Assembly (NCBI GenBank): GCA_021789895.1
Contig: JAJYIU010000001.1
Location: 124,001-188,000 of the forward strand
Source: Acidobacteriota bacterium
GTDB lineage: Bacteria > Acidobacteriota > Terriglobia > Terriglobales > SCQP01
Direction of reading: 5' to 3'
Length of the DNA: 64,000 nucleotides
Part shown: one piece after another, positions 1 through 8,980 of the stretch
Numbering within the stretch: position 1 is the stretch's first letter
Layout of the letters: every line of letters starts with the position of its first letter
Notes under the pieces: model-generated
Databases searched by the model: none
The model's input: the letters and a program-made list of their open reading frames with translations, nothing else
What the model was told of the DNA's origin: nothing
Position numbers and translations under genes: made by a program

Positions 1-237
1 GGGCAAGCCGCCGCGCCATGCATATCCCCAAGCCCAGAGGCCAATCTCTGCCACATGCAGGCTGAGAATGACGAGGAAGAGGCAAAGAAACACTAGGACA
101 TTGCGGCGCGGCCGGAAATCCGCCTCGATCTTGGGCCATTGCTGCGTCTGCCAATAGAGCAAAGCCAGCAAGCCCAGCGCGTGGATAAGTGCGCTCAGTG
201 TTGCGAGTACGGCCACAAACATTAACGGAGCCAGCAT
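1..237 (-). CDS. Ion-channel-like membrane protein, N-terminal part only
   Basis: The gene runs off the left edge, so only about 79 residues are visible. Reading leftward from ATG at 237 (a second in-frame ATG is at 222), the protein starts MLAPLMFVAVLATLSAL, a first hydrophobic helix. A short charged linker (WPKIEADFRPRRN) follows, then a second helix (VLVFLCLFLVILSLHVAEIG). This helix-linker-helix start resembles bacterial two-TM potassium-channel-like proteins, whose pore would lie beyond the edge. The reading frame is open a little further upstream without an ATG, so the exact start is uncertain. It lies 61 bp downstream of the small arsenic-operon protein on the same strand and could be co-transcribed. 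The family call is an inference from the N-terminus only; no pore motif can be seen. Confidence 0.55.
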   Translation of the reverse strand, partial: MLAPLMFVAVLATLSALIHALGLLALLYWQTQQWPKIEADFRPRRNVLVFLCLFLVILSLHVAEIGLWAWGYAWRGGLP

Positions 238-298
238 ATCGGTCCAATGCCAAAATTTCTGCGGGCGGGGAAGCGCTCGCTGTCCAGAAAACCTCCCG

Positions 299-541
299 TC
301 AACCCTTGACCGCAATCTGCATGAGCATCGAGCCGATGGATAGCCGGTAACATCCATCCCAGTCATGGCATTCAAGGCAGCCTTGCCATTCGGCATGATT
401 GGCGATTGCAATCCGTTGGGTCACGGCCAGACCCGACTGGGCGGTCCGGTAACCAAATACCTTGCCGGCGACGGTCTGGTTGCGGGCCAAAGGAATGATG
501 TCGGGAAACATCTTGCCGTAACAGTCCAATCTTGCTTTCAT
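299..541 (-). CDS. Small conserved-looking protein, last gene coupled to acr3
   Basis: This 80-residue protein starts at an ATG that overlaps the acr3 stop codon (ATGA), which argues for translational coupling and for a real gene. It has no signal peptide or membrane helix. A Cys/His-rich stretch ([13 protein letters not shown], roughly residues 55-67) follows a run of ordinary residues and could bind metal; another Cys is near the N-terminus (LDCYG). I do not recognise a family. Position after arsC and acr3 suggests a role in arsenic handling or in the function of the efflux pump, but this rests only on context. Confidence 0.6.
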   Translation of the reverse strand: MKARLDCYGKMFPDIIPLARNQTVAGKVFGYRTAQSGLAVTQRIAIANHAEWQGCLECHDWDGCYRLSIGSMLMQIAVKG

Positions 542-1623
542 GGCGCCGCCTCCCTGGCTTTTGGGCGCGCTGGCAGGGCTTTTGGTGCCTCGCCGTAATA
601 GCGCCGCTGGAGATAGAAGGCCGCGTTCACCAGGCCGATCATGGCCGGCACTTCGACCAGCGGCCCGATCACCGCGGCAAACGCGGCGCCGGAATTGATG
701 CCGAAGACGGCCACGGTCACGGCAATGGCCAATTCAAAATTATTGCTCGCGGCGGTAAAAGCCAAGGTCGTGGTGTTGGAATAATTGGCGCCCAGTTTAT
801 AGCCCAAATAAAATGAAACCAAAAACATGGCGACAAAATAGAGCAGCAGCGGAACCGCGATGCGGATCACATCCAATGGCAAGTGGACGATAGTCGCCCC
901 TTTCAGGGAGAACATCACGACGATCGTGAACAGCAGGGCGATCAGCGTGACGGGGCCGATGCGGGGGATAAAATGCGTTTCGTACCAGGCACGGCCCTTC
1001 CGCCGCACCAGGATCAGGCGGGTGGTCATGCCGGCCAGAAATGGAATGCCGAGATAGAAGAAGACACTGTGGGCGATTTCACCGATGGAAATGTCAACCA
1101 TAGCTCCCCGCAAGCCCAACAGCGGCGGGAGCTTGGTCACAAAAATCCAGGCGTAGACGGAATAGAACAGAACTTGAAAGATCGAATTCAAAGCCACCAG
1201 GCCGGCCGCGTATTCCGAGTCACCCTCGGCCAGATCATTCCAGACGATGACCATGGCGATGCAGCGCGCGAGACCGATCATAATCAGCCCGGCCATGTAT
1301 TCCGGATACTTGCGGAGGAAAATGATCGCCAGGAGAAACATTAAAGCCGGACCGATGATCCAGTTTTCAATCAGCGAGAGGGCCAGAATTTTCCTGTTCC
1401 GGAAGACCTCGCCCAACTCTTCATAACGGACCTTGGCGAGCGGGGGATACATCATCAGGATCAAACCAATGGCAATCGGCAACGAGGTCGTGCCCATGCT
1501 GAAGCGATTCAGGAAGGGCACGATGCCGGGCCAGATCCACCCGCCGCCCACGCCGAGCAGCATGGCGGCAAATATCCACAGCGTCAGGTAACGGTTCAGA
1601 AAAGATAGCCGGCGTTCTTTCAC
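538..1623 (-). CDS. acr3: ACR3-family arsenite efflux permease
   Basis: Integral membrane protein of 361 residues that would export arsenite, As(III), across the inner membrane. About ten hydrophobic segments are visible. The ACR3 signature [19 protein letters not shown] (around residues 118-136) contains the conserved Cys that binds As(III) in this family, and a later stretch has the family's [16 protein letters not shown]. Length is slightly shorter than yeast Acr3 and typical for bacterial forms. It follows arsC by 9 bp and overlaps the next small gene by 4 bp, so the three are one operon read from the promoter near 2200. The N-terminal [17 protein letters not shown] start fits the usual cytoplasmic tail before helix 1. 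Confidence 0.93.
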   Translation of the reverse strand: MKERRLSFLNRYLTLWIFAAMLLGVGGGWIWPGIVPFLNRFSMGTTSLPIAIGLILMMYPPLAKVRYEELGEVFRNRKILALSLIENWIIGPALMFLLAIIFLRKYPEYMAGLIMIGLARCIAMVIVWNDLAEGDSEYAAGLVALNSIFQVLFYSVYAWIFVTKLPPLLGLRGAMVDISIGEIAHSVFFYLGIPFLAGMTTRLILVRRKGRAWYETHFIPRIGPVTLIALLFTIVVMFSLKGATIVHLPLDVIRIAVPLLLYFVAMFLVSFYLGYKLGANYSNTTTLAFTAASNNFELAIAVTVAVFGINSGAAFAAVIGPLVEVPAMIGLVNAAFYLQRRYYGEAPKALPARPKAREAAP

Positions 1624-1632
1624 GCAGGACTC

Positions 1633-2124
1633 CTACGACCGGCCGATCCGGTCGAGTGCGCGCCGGATCGCCATGGGCTCCAGCGACGTCAACGGGAGGG
1701 AGAGAAACAGGCCAATTCTGCGGTCCAACATCGTAAACGCATCCTGAAACGCGCGGGCAATTTCTTCCGGCGTCGCGTGAACGGCAGCCGGATCCGGAAT
1801 GCCCCAATGCGCAGTGATCGGCCGGCCCGGCCAAAAAGGGCAGGGTTCCTTGGCGGCGTGGTCGCAGACGGTGAAGACGAAATCCATTTGCGGCGCGTTC
1901 GGCTGCGCGAACTCCTCCCAGGATTTACTGCGCAGGCCGGCGGTAGGCAACCCGGCGGATGCGATCTGCCGCAGCGCCTCCGGCCTCACCTGGCCGGCCG
2001 GATGACTGCCGGCGCTGTAGGCCATAAATCGGCCCTTGCCTTTGTGATTCAAAATGGCTTCGGCCATGATGGAACGCGCCGAGTTGCCGGTACAGAGAAA
2101 CAGGATGTTGTCACGCTTGGGCAT
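1633..2124 (-). CDS. arsC: Arsenate reductase, low-molecular-weight phosphatase type
   Basis: Cytoplasmic enzyme that reduces arsenate to arsenite, which Acr3 then exports. The phosphatase-like P-loop CTGNSAR lies at residues 11-17, with two further cysteines (about 87 and 95, in VCDHAAKEPCPFWPG) that match the resolving pair of thioredoxin-coupled ArsC such as the plasmid pI258 enzyme. The general-acid Asp is in WGIPDPAAV. An upstream in-frame ATG at 2133 is only one base from the GAGG, whereas the ATG at 2124 has GAGGA nine bases upstream, so 2124 is preferred. First gene of the operon. No arsR is next to it, so the regulator must lie elsewhere. Confidence 0.93.
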   Translation of the reverse strand: MPKRDNILFLCTGNSARSIMAEAILNHKGKGRFMAYSAGSHPAGQVRPEALRQIASAGLPTAGLRSKSWEEFAQPNAPQMDFVFTVCDHAAKEPCPFWPGRPITAHWGIPDPAAVHATPEEIARAFQDAFTMLDRRIGLFLSLPLTSLEPMAIRRALDRIGRS

Positions 2125-2184
2125 GAACCGCATTCCTCAGCCCCGGCGCGGGGGCGCGGGATCCAGAACCCATATGCTAAAACG

Positions 2185-2214
2185 AATATATGCATTCTGG
2201 AATACATCTGTCAA
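2185..2214 (-). promoter_or_regulatory. Sigma-70-type promoter of the arsenic operon
   Basis: On the minus strand a perfect -35 TTGACA (2214-2209) is followed after 18 bp by TATATT (2190-2185). It lies about 60 bp upstream of arsC. Both boxes are near consensus, and the whole stretch is markedly AT-rich compared with the surroundings. Confidence 0.75.
2190..2207. promoter_or_regulatory. Inverted repeat in the ars promoter spacer, candidate operator
   Basis: ATGCATTC-TG-GAATACAT: 8-bp arms with one mismatch and a 2-bp centre, placed almost entirely between the -35 and -10 boxes. A dimeric repressor bound here would block the promoter. An ArsR-family repressor is the obvious candidate, but none is encoded in the window. 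Confidence 0.6.
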
Positions 2215-2385
2215 CACGTATGTAATCCACCGCCGAAGCGCGCGGGTAATCTTGTTGTCGGTTTTCTGGCCGTAGGCGCGGCGATGCCGCAGGCGGCAGG
2301 GGTCTGAGGCCGGGATGGATGCCGGTGCATGGGCGCCCGGACCGGCCGCACGCTTGCGTTCCGGCCACGGCCGCCGCGGCGAGCT

Positions 2386-3663
2386 TTAAAACGTGTACAT
2401 GATCCGGGTCAGCGCCAGCAGCGTATTCGGCGAGGTCGCGCCCCCGGGATGCTGCCAATACTCCACATCCGGCTGTACCGTCAGCCGCTTCCAAGCCGCA
2501 ATCTGGTAATACGCCTCGATCTCGTTTTCAAAGCCGTGCAGGAAGCTGTTCTGCGCGCTCAACAGGCTGTCGCTGAAAGCCAGGCCCATCTCATCCTGGG
2601 CCCGTGCCGCCAGCGGACCGGTCCACACCACCCCCGCGCCAAAATGCCGGCGCACCGCCGCGACCGCAGGCGGTCCGGCGCCGAACTGGAAAAACATCCC
2701 CACCCCGCGTTCGGAAGCCGGTTCCGGCTGCCAAAGCTTCTGGCTCGCCACCGCATACACGCCGGAAGCGTGATGCACACGGCCGCCCTGGAAGCGCTGG
2801 AACCGCCCCGTGTCGCGCCAGGCGCCGGTCTGTAGCTTGTACTCCCGCCCCTGCCAGGCGCCTTGCCAGCCAGCCTCGGTCAAATATAGAGCGCCCCCCG
2901 GGTCGTATGCCAACTCCGTGCTGTGGTCGTTGTATATGCCGCCGGAAAAGTACAGCCCCTTGACCGGGTACACGAAGACGTTGCCGCCGAAGGAGCCTTT
3001 CGGGTAGGTGGGCAGAACGAAAGTGCTGATCGAGGAATCGGATGAAAAATCCAGCGAAACGAAATTCTGCCCGTACGGCACCGTGAAGAACCGGTCGTCC
3101 ACATACATCAAACCGATCTGCGCCTGCAGCTTCCGATGGAACAGGTTTTGCTGATACCACGCCCGATCCACCGAGGTTTCGGAGTAAGCATCCATGTTGT
3201 CCGGGTCCTGCAACGCCGGCATCTGGCGGGAGAGGAGGTTGGGGCCGCTGTGACTCTGCACATCAAGCAAAACGGAACCGCCGGGGAGGCTGGCCAGCGC
3301 TTGGGTATTGATATTGATCGAGACATCGAGCAAATACTGGCCGTCGAAACCGAGCGCATGGGGTCGGCCGCCGGACAGCGCGCTGGAACCATCCAGTTGC
3401 AGCCAGCCGCTGAATGAAATGCCGTGCTTCGCCAGCGTCGCTTGGGTCTGCTTCAGTTCGCGGAAGAGAGAAGCGGATGGCCGGCCGACCGCCTCGGCGA
3501 CGGTGCCTTTTGGCGCCGGAGACTGCGCCCTGAGCCGGCACGGGCCGAAAAGCAGCCACCCCAATCCTGCCAGCGCGATTGCCCGCGATGCGACTTTCAC
3601 CGCCTGCCTTGGGGATGGGGTCGGTCGGTAACCGCTGCCAGGACAATGCATCCTGTCACGCAA
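2386..3663 (-). CDS. Carbohydrate-selective porin, OprB-like
   Basis: Predicted outer-membrane beta-barrel of 425 residues. It has a hydrophobic signal segment near residues 28-46 (ALAGLGWLLFGPCRLRAQ) and ends in Phe (RIMYTF), as outer-membrane barrels do. The body fits OprB porins: SGWLQLDGSSALSGG near the start of the mature protein, VDRAWYQQ, LQAQIGLMYVDDRF, alternating aromatic strands, and a C-terminal AWKRLTVQPDVEYW block. OprB proteins let sugars diffuse through the outer membrane, which suits the polysaccharide-degrading context. The first ~20 residues look unnatural for a signal peptide, so the true start may be a later codon. Single gene, facing away from the cytochrome gene. Confidence 0.85.
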   Translation of the reverse strand: MRDRMHCPGSGYRPTPSPRQAVKVASRAIALAGLGWLLFGPCRLRAQSPAPKGTVAEAVGRPSASLFRELKQTQATLAKHGISFSGWLQLDGSSALSGGRPHALGFDGQYLLDVSININTQALASLPGGSVLLDVQSHSGPNLLSRQMPALQDPDNMDAYSETSVDRAWYQQNLFHRKLQAQIGLMYVDDRFFTVPYGQNFVSLDFSSDSSISTFVLPTYPKGSFGGNVFVYPVKGLYFSGGIYNDHSTELAYDPGGALYLTEAGWQGAWQGREYKLQTGAWRDTGRFQRFQGGRVHHASGVYAVASQKLWQPEPASERGVGMFFQFGAGPPAVAAVRRHFGAGVVWTGPLAARAQDEMGLAFSDSLLSAQNSFLHGFENEIEAYYQIAAWKRLTVQPDVEYWQHPGGATSPNTLLALTRIMYTF

Positions 3664-3902
3664 TCATCTCATCATGGCACAGCGTGCCGAAGCGCCGCAA
3701 ATCAATGCCGCCGGGGTAAATCGAATCGAGCGCGGTGGCGTTTTCATGGCTTCCCCCGTGCAAAAGCGAAAGCGTGAGCCTAGCCGGGTTGGCAGGCAGC
3801 ATTCGCTTGGCGATCGGGGCCGCTCCCCGGCCCGCAACGGGCCGTGTCGGCGATCACTGCGAAGTTTGACGCCTTGGCCGAAGATGAAGTTGGAGGGCGC
3901 TG

Positions 3903-4586
3903 ATGACCGCCGCGGCGGGGTTAAAAAAATTCGCCCGATGTATCGCCGCCTCGGGCTTCGCCGGCGTTGCGCTTTTGCCTGTCCCCGGTTGGGCGCAGGC
4001 CCCGGCGCGGGCTCCGCGCATCCCTCCCCGGTCAACCCAGGCGGCGCGGGAAGGTCCGGCGATTCAGCGCTTGTTGGCGGCGCACTGGTCCCGGGCAGAG
4101 TTGCGCAAGCTGGTCACGGCCCCCCGCACCGCTCACGACCACCTCCATCTGGCCAAATATTATCGGCATCAGGCGCGCGGTGAGCAAAGCAGGGCGCAGA
4201 ATGATGCCCGCTTCGCGCGCGCCTTTGGCGATCGGCAACCCGTGGCCGCCGACCGCCACTTTAGCGCCGGCCGGATGGCGTTCTATTATCATGCTTCGGC
4301 GCAGTCGTCCCGGGCGCGGGTCCGCGCGGACCAGTGGCTTGCCGCCCTCTACGCGCAGGCGGTGCGAAAGCAAGGGTGTTTTTCCTGCCATAGCTTCCAC
4401 GGCCGCGGCGCCACGATCGGCCCCGACCTGGCGCTGGAGGGCACCCGGGGACGCTCGCAGGCCTGGCTGATGCGCCATTTTCAAAATCCGCAGGCGCATG
4501 TTCCGGCCTCGGTCATGCCGGCTTTTCGCCAACTGACCCAACGGCAGCTCAAAGCACTCGCCCGCTTCCTGCTTTTGCAGAAATAA
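3903..4586 (+). CDS. Secreted mono-haem cytochrome c
   Basis: Protein of 227 residues. A signal peptide ends near the WAQA at residues 30-33. A central helical region of about 110 residues has no recognised domain, and a C-terminal cytochrome c domain carries CFSCH at residues 159-163. Met205 in SVMPAF is the probable sixth haem ligand, and GPDLALEG follows the haem site as usual for class I cytochromes. Start supported by GGAGG six bases upstream. The haem domain resembles those attached to small electron-transfer proteins; the middle region could bind a partner. It is alone between divergent and convergent neighbours, so its redox partner is unknown. Confidence 0.85.
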   Translation: MTAAAGLKKFARCIAASGFAGVALLPVPGWAQAPARAPRIPPRSTQAAREGPAIQRLLAAHWSRAELRKLVTAPRTAHDHLHLAKYYRHQARGEQSRAQNDARFARAFGDRQPVAADRHFSAGRMAFYYHASAQSSRARVRADQWLAALYAQAVRKQGCFSCHSFHGRGATIGPDLALEGTRGRSQAWLMRHFQNPQAHVPASVMPAFRQLTQRQLKALARFLLLQK

Positions 4587-4633
4587 TGCGCGGTGCAACC
4601 GCGGCCTGCGGCCGTATGCGCTTGCGGCGCGAT

Positions 4634-5629
4634 TTATGCCGCAGCGGAGGGTTCGTCTTCCGGGCTCGTTTCCGGCGTCGGCTTGCGCTCGCTTTTTTCC
4701 CGCTCCTCGCCCACCCGGATGCGCACCACGTCGGCCTGCGGGGTGTGCAGCGTCAGGTCTTCGGTCGTCGAGGCGATCCAGACATCGTCGCGCGATTTGA
4801 GCTGCTGGAAAATTTCCTGAAAAATATAGTTGCTGGCCTGCCGCCGCAGTTTCGGATTGACCACGTAGCGCAGGTTCAGCTCCAGCCAGTTGGAGGTGAC
4901 TTTCATGAAAACGCTCGGCCGTACCTCCACTTCCGCAACTAGAAAATAGCGTTGCATTTCCGCCAACTCCTGCCGGGCTTGGCTTAAATAGGCCTGGCTG
5001 TAGCGCAGCCCCGCCTGCTCAACCATCTCCACGGCGGCGCCCAGGTTGCTTTGATAGGTGATCGGCAGCATGATCTCGTCCCAGATGAAATTGAAGTGAC
5101 GGGTGTAGTTGAACACCGCATTGCCGAACAGTTGCGCGTTGCTGAACTGTATGATTCGCCCGCTGTACTGATCGCCTTGCACCCAGTTGCCGATTTCCAT
5201 CATCCGGGTGTAGAAGAAGCCGATATCAACGACATCGCCCTTCATCTGGTTGATCTCGATGCGATCGCCTATGACGAACATTTTGCCGAATAGCACCGCC
5301 ACCCGTCCGGCGATACCCAGCAGCGGCTCGCGCAGCGCAATCGCGATGCCGGCGCCGATCAGGCCGAGAAAGGTCGCCGTGCGCTGCAGCTCCTGCGCCC
5401 AAACGATGATGATGGCGGCGATGGCCAGAAGTACGATTAGGGTCGCGGATGCCTTGCGGCGGCGGAACTGCTCACGCCAGTCGTACGGTGCCAGTTTTCG
5501 GCTTTGCCATTTGGCCAGCCGATAAATGCCATAAGCCGCCAGCAGGATGATTCCGGTAATCGCGGCCGAGAGGCTCGGTTGGTGCTGGGGGAGGATGGTG
5601 GCAGTGAAAACGAGCATGGGGACCGGCAT
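4634..5629 (-). CDS. Mechanosensitive ion channel, MscS family
   Basis: Inner-membrane channel of 331 residues that would release solutes on hypo-osmotic shock. Three hydrophobic helices are visible (about residues 19-37, 62-80 and 84-105); the third, FLGLIGAGIAIALREPLLGIAGRV in two pieces, is the Gly/Ala-rich pore helix. The MscS beta domain follows (VIGDRIEINQMKGDVVDIGFF) with the usual SNAQLFGNAVFNY. The last ~30 residues form a highly charged tail rich in Glu, Lys and Pro. Monocistronic and convergent with the cytochrome gene. Confidence 0.92.
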   Translation of the reverse strand: MPVPMLVFTATILPQHQPSLSAAITGIILLAAYGIYRLAKWQSRKLAPYDWREQFRRRKASATLIVLLAIAAIIIVWAQELQRTATFLGLIGAGIAIALREPLLGIAGRVAVLFGKMFVIGDRIEINQMKGDVVDIGFFYTRMMEIGNWVQGDQYSGRIIQFSNAQLFGNAVFNYTRHFNFIWDEIMLPITYQSNLGAAVEMVEQAGLRYSQAYLSQARQELAEMQRYFLVAEVEVRPSVFMKVTSNWLELNLRYVVNPKLRRQASNYIFQEIFQQLKSRDDVWIASTTEDLTLHTPQADVVRIRVGEEREKSERKPTPETSPEDEPSAAA

Positions 5630-5700
5630 CGGGGACCGCTGGTGTGATTGGATGCGGGCCGCGGCAGGGGGAAGGGTCTGCTGGTTGACTGGGATCTTGA

Positions 5701-7149
5701 TCAGCGCGGCCGCGCTGCTGGAAACGGCGGAAAATGGCAGGCCGGAGCGGCCGCGCGCCGGTGCCGCGGAGCTAAGCGCGCGATGCGCTCGACCACGTCC
5801 GGCCCATGGATCGGCGGCAGCCGGGTGGCGATGGCTGCAATGCGCGCGTGCTCGGCCGCGATGTGCATCCGTCCATGCGCCTGCAGGTTGCGCAGCTCGA
5901 TTTGCACTCGGTGCCGCGTACCCAGCCCGCGGAAAATCAGCTTCCCGCCGCCGGTGATGCGTATGCCGTCGAGGCGGATGCCGCGGAAGCTGGGCGGCAG
6001 GTCGCGCCGCGGCCCGTAAAACGGGTAATGCATGTCGAACAGCAACGGATTGCGGGTGTTGCGAATGCAGATGTTCCGGTATTGCACCTCGCGCACCACT
6101 CCGCCCCGGCTGACGTTCGACTTGATGCGAATGCCGTTGTCGGCGCCATCAATCGTCAGGTTCGCCACCCGTATGGCGCGCACCCCGCCGTTGGTTTCGC
6201 TGCCGATGGAGATGCCGTGCCCGGTGTAGAAATGGTTGTCGGTCACGCTGATGTGCTCGGCCGGGCCGCCGTTGCCGGCCTTGATGGCGACATCGTCGTC
6301 GCCGGCGTGGATCCAGCAGCGGGTGATGGTCACGTCCGAGGCGCTGAGCGGATCGATCCCGTCGGTATTGCGCGCCCGTTGAGGCGAGTCAATCCGCACT
6401 CCCCAGGCGGTCAGCCCGTCGCCGCCGTTGAACAGGACGTGGAAGTTCGGCGAGTTCCGCAGCGTTATCCGGTAGAGGGTGAAACGGTTGCAGTGGTTCA
6501 GCACCAGCAGCCGGGGGCAATTCTGATTCAATCGCCGGGCCTTTGCTTGCTGCGCCAGCTCCCACCAACTGGCGGCAGGGCCGGGCTGGAGCAGCGGCGC
6601 CCAGCCGCGCCCGTCAATCGTTCCCGCTCCCATCACCGCCGCCCCGTCCACCCGCTCGCCGGTGATCAAAGCCCGGCAGCCGCGTCCGTCGCGATTGACC
6701 ACGCCGCAACTGCCCGGCCGCCGGTCGAACTGTCGCGGGTCGCGTGAAGCCAGCAGCACCACCCGCTGCCCGATAACCAAGGCTGCGGTGCGGCGCAGTT
6801 GCAGCGGGCCTGCCACAAACGCCCGCTCCGCCCCCGCCGCCTGCAGATACACCCCCTGGCCCGCCGGGCAGGCGTCCAGTGCGGCTTGTATGCGCGCCGT
6901 ATCCAGCCGGGTTTCATTCTTCGCGGCGACGGTTTCTGCGAACGTGCCCGCCGGCGAGCCGGGCGGCGCGGGTATGATCAGCAGCCGCTTGCGCGCCGTC
7001 AGCCGGGCACAGGCAGGGGGCAGGGAAGGCCGCTGGATCCGTCTGCGGTCCTGGGCTTGCAGCCCCGCCGCTCCCACCAGACCCAGCCCGGCGGCCAGCA
7101 GGCCCGCGCTCCCTCGAATGACTCGACCCCAACGCCGGCTTGGCTTCAT
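5701..7149 (-). CDS. Secreted glycoside hydrolase family 28 (polygalacturonase-like)
   Basis: Parallel beta-helix enzyme of 482 residues with a signal peptide (about residues 1-33, ending LQAQ). All GH28 active-site motifs are present in order: NTDG at 261-264, GDDD at 283-286, GHG at 310-312 and RIK at 341-343, so hydrolysis of galacturonan-type glycosidic bonds is expected. It is likely periplasmic or extracellular. It follows a small membrane-protein gene by 42 bp on the same strand and probably shares its transcript. The divergent SMP-30 gene on the other side may process the released sugar acids. Substrate (endo or exo, galacturonan or rhamnogalacturonan) cannot be told from sequence alone. 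Confidence 0.93.
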   Translation of the reverse strand: MKPSRRWGRVIRGSAGLLAAGLGLVGAAGLQAQDRRRIQRPSLPPACARLTARKRLLIIPAPPGSPAGTFAETVAAKNETRLDTARIQAALDACPAGQGVYLQAAGAERAFVAGPLQLRRTAALVIGQRVVLLASRDPRQFDRRPGSCGVVNRDGRGCRALITGERVDGAAVMGAGTIDGRGWAPLLQPGPAASWWELAQQAKARRLNQNCPRLLVLNHCNRFTLYRITLRNSPNFHVLFNGGDGLTAWGVRIDSPQRARNTDGIDPLSASDVTITRCWIHAGDDDVAIKAGNGGPAEHISVTDNHFYTGHGISIGSETNGGVRAIRVANLTIDGADNGIRIKSNVSRGGVVREVQYRNICIRNTRNPLLFDMHYPFYGPRRDLPPSFRGIRLDGIRITGGGKLIFRGLGTRHRVQIELRNLQAHGRMHIAAEHARIAAIATRLPPIHGPDVVERIARLAPRHRRAAAPACHFPPFPAARPR

Positions 7150-7191
7150 GAAATTTGCTGGCGGAGCGCCGGATTTTTTGGCGACCCGGTT

Positions 7192-7524
7192 TTACCGCCA
7201 TCCTTGTTTTAATGCGGCGCCGCGCGCCGCAATCGCCGCCGGCCGGCCGGTTTGGCTGCGTGCCGCCGCGCCGTGCGCTCCGCTCAGGACGCGTACCGCT
7301 CCCCACACCAACATTGCGGTTGCCGTAAAGATCAGGGTAAAAAATACGATCGCCATTAAGGCATTGGTCCGCGGCGATAACTCCCGCAGCGCGGTTTCGC
7401 CCGATGGCGGGCTGCACGCCGCGGTCAGAGTCGCCTGCTCGGTCTCGAACAGCGCTTGGGCGACCTCGGCGTCCGTCGGTTCCGGCGCGGCCACGTTATG
7501 CTCGGAATGCCGTAATTCGTCCAC
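7192..7524 (-). CDS. Small single-pass membrane protein upstream of GH28
   Basis: A GTG at 7524 is chosen as start because AGGAGG lies eight bases before it; earlier in-frame ATGs at 7551 and 7623 have no such site. This gives 110 residues: a soluble acidic N-terminal part of about 50 residues, one hydrophobic helix (LMAIVFFTLIFTATAMLVWGAV, split here as two runs LMAIVFFTLIF and TATAMLVWGAV) and a short basic tail. No family is recognised. The topology resembles small anchor or anti-sigma-type proteins, but no motif supports either. It precedes the GH28 gene by 42 bp. Confidence 0.6.
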   Translation of the reverse strand: MDELRHSEHNVAAPEPTDAEVAQALFETEQATLTAACSPPSGETALRELSPRTNALMAIVFFTLIFTATAMLVWGAVRVLSGAHGAAARSQTGRPAAIAARGAALKQGWR

Positions 7525-7621
7525 TGCTGAAACCTCCTGATGCAGCATCATACCCCGGCCATCAGGCGGGCGCACGCCCGGAGCGCTTAGAATAAGCAGC
7601 GGGGTTGAAGGGAGTCGAACC

Positions 7622-8671
7622 ATGATGCGCCTACCCGCTCGCCTGGGCCGTATCCTCCTGCTGCTCGCGGGGATGTGGGCCTCTGCCGCCGCCGGTGCGC
7701 AAATCCCGGTGCGCGTCGAGCGCCTGTCGCCGGCGCTCGATCGTATTCTGCCGCGTCATTTCCGTCTGGTTCGCGTCGGCGGCGGGTTCCATTGGGTGGA
7801 AGGCCCGGTCTGGACTCGGGCCGGCTACCTGCTCTTCGCCGATATTCGCGACAATCGCATCATGCGCTGGCGCCCGCGGCAGGGCTTCAGCGTGTTCATG
7901 CACCCCAGCGGCTATCTCGGCCCCGGCCGCTACGCCGGCCCGGAATCCGGCTCCAACGGCATGACGCTCGACCCGCGCGGGCGCCTTACCGTTGCCGGCC
8001 ATGCCCAGCGCGACGTCTGGCGCCTGGAATCGCTCCGCCCCGGCGCCCGCCGTACGATCCTCGCCGACCGCTATCAGGGCCGGCGGTTGAACAGCCCCAA
8101 CGATCTGGTTTACGGCCCGCGCGGCGCGCTCTACTTCACCGACCCTCCCTACGGCCTGCCCCTGCAAAATGATCATGATCCGTCCAAGCAGTTGCGCGTC
8201 AATGGCGTCTATCGCCTCCCTCGTGCCGCTTCCCGTCCACCCGGCAGCCGCCCCGCCCGCCACCTGCAGTTGCTGGTCGCCAGCCTGCCCCGCCCGAATG
8301 GCATCGCCTTCTCCCCGCATCGCCATTATCTGTACGTGGATAATTCCGCCCCGCGCCGCTTCTGGATGCGTTATCCGGTGCGCCCCGATGGCACGCTCGG
8401 CCCCGGGCACATGTTTTACGACGCCAGCTCGCGCCCGGAAAAAAGCAGCCCGGACGGCATGAAGGTGGACCGCGCCGGCAATATCTACAGCGCCGGCCCT
8501 GGCGGGCTCTGGATTTTCTCCGCCCGCGGCCGCCGCCTCCTGGGCATCGTGCATCTGCCCGAAGTCATGGCCAATTGCGCCTGGGGCGGCGCCGATGGCC
8601 GCACCCTCTACATCACTGCCAACACCAGCCTCTACCGCCTGCGCTTGAAAATTCCTGGCCTGCGCCCCTGA
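7622..8671 (+). CDS. Secreted SMP-30/gluconolactonase-family protein
   Basis: A six-bladed beta-propeller lactonase of 349 residues with a signal peptide ending near AAAGAQ. The metal-site residues of the family are visible: Glu in HWVEGPVW, Asn in NSPNDLVY and Asp in DGMKVDRAGN, together with SNGMTLDPRG. Such enzymes hydrolyse aldonolactones to aldonic acids, and a periplasmic lactonase fits with neighbouring polysaccharide degradation. GGGAG lies eight bases before the ATG at 7622; an adjacent ATG at 7625 is equally possible. Divergent from the small membrane protein and GH28 genes, with the two promoters in the roughly 100-bp gap. Confidence 0.88.
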   Translation: MMRLPARLGRILLLLAGMWASAAAGAQIPVRVERLSPALDRILPRHFRLVRVGGGFHWVEGPVWTRAGYLLFADIRDNRIMRWRPRQGFSVFMHPSGYLGPGRYAGPESGSNGMTLDPRGRLTVAGHAQRDVWRLESLRPGARRTILADRYQGRRLNSPNDLVYGPRGALYFTDPPYGLPLQNDHDPSKQLRVNGVYRLPRAASRPPGSRPARHLQLLVASLPRPNGIAFSPHRHYLYVDNSAPRRFWMRYPVRPDGTLGPGHMFYDASSRPEKSSPDGMKVDRAGNIYSAGPGGLWIFSARGRRLLGIVHLPEVMANCAWGGADGRTLYITANTSLYRLRLKIPGLRP

Positions 8672-8980
8672 TGAAGTCCCGGCTATCAGTTGGGTTGGCT
8701 ACCGTCTAAAATTCGGGGCCGTGGCGTTCGCTTCCGGGAAAAACCCCCGCGCGCCCCGCTACCCGCCGGGTTGCTTCGTCCCTGACCTGACCGAAGTCAA
8801 TTCTTGATGTGCCAGCCTAATCTTTTGCTAGGGCTGGATTTGTAGCCGTTCTGATCGTTGTCAATTTTGGACGCAGCGCCGGCTTTTTCATATTGAAAAC
8901 TATCTCAGCTAGTACATCATCACTAGCGGCGTATTCCTTTTTTTTGTTAGTCGTTGGCCAAAGTGTGTGAGGCAACGTTT
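8672..8980. other. Intergenic region upstream of the first TonB receptor
   Basis: About 300 bp without a convincing gene. The right half is AT-rich (a run of T near 8940) and probably holds the receptor promoter, but no clear pair of -35/-10 boxes and no LacI-type palindrome like those at 42992 and 46426 can be seen. Confidence 0.5.
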
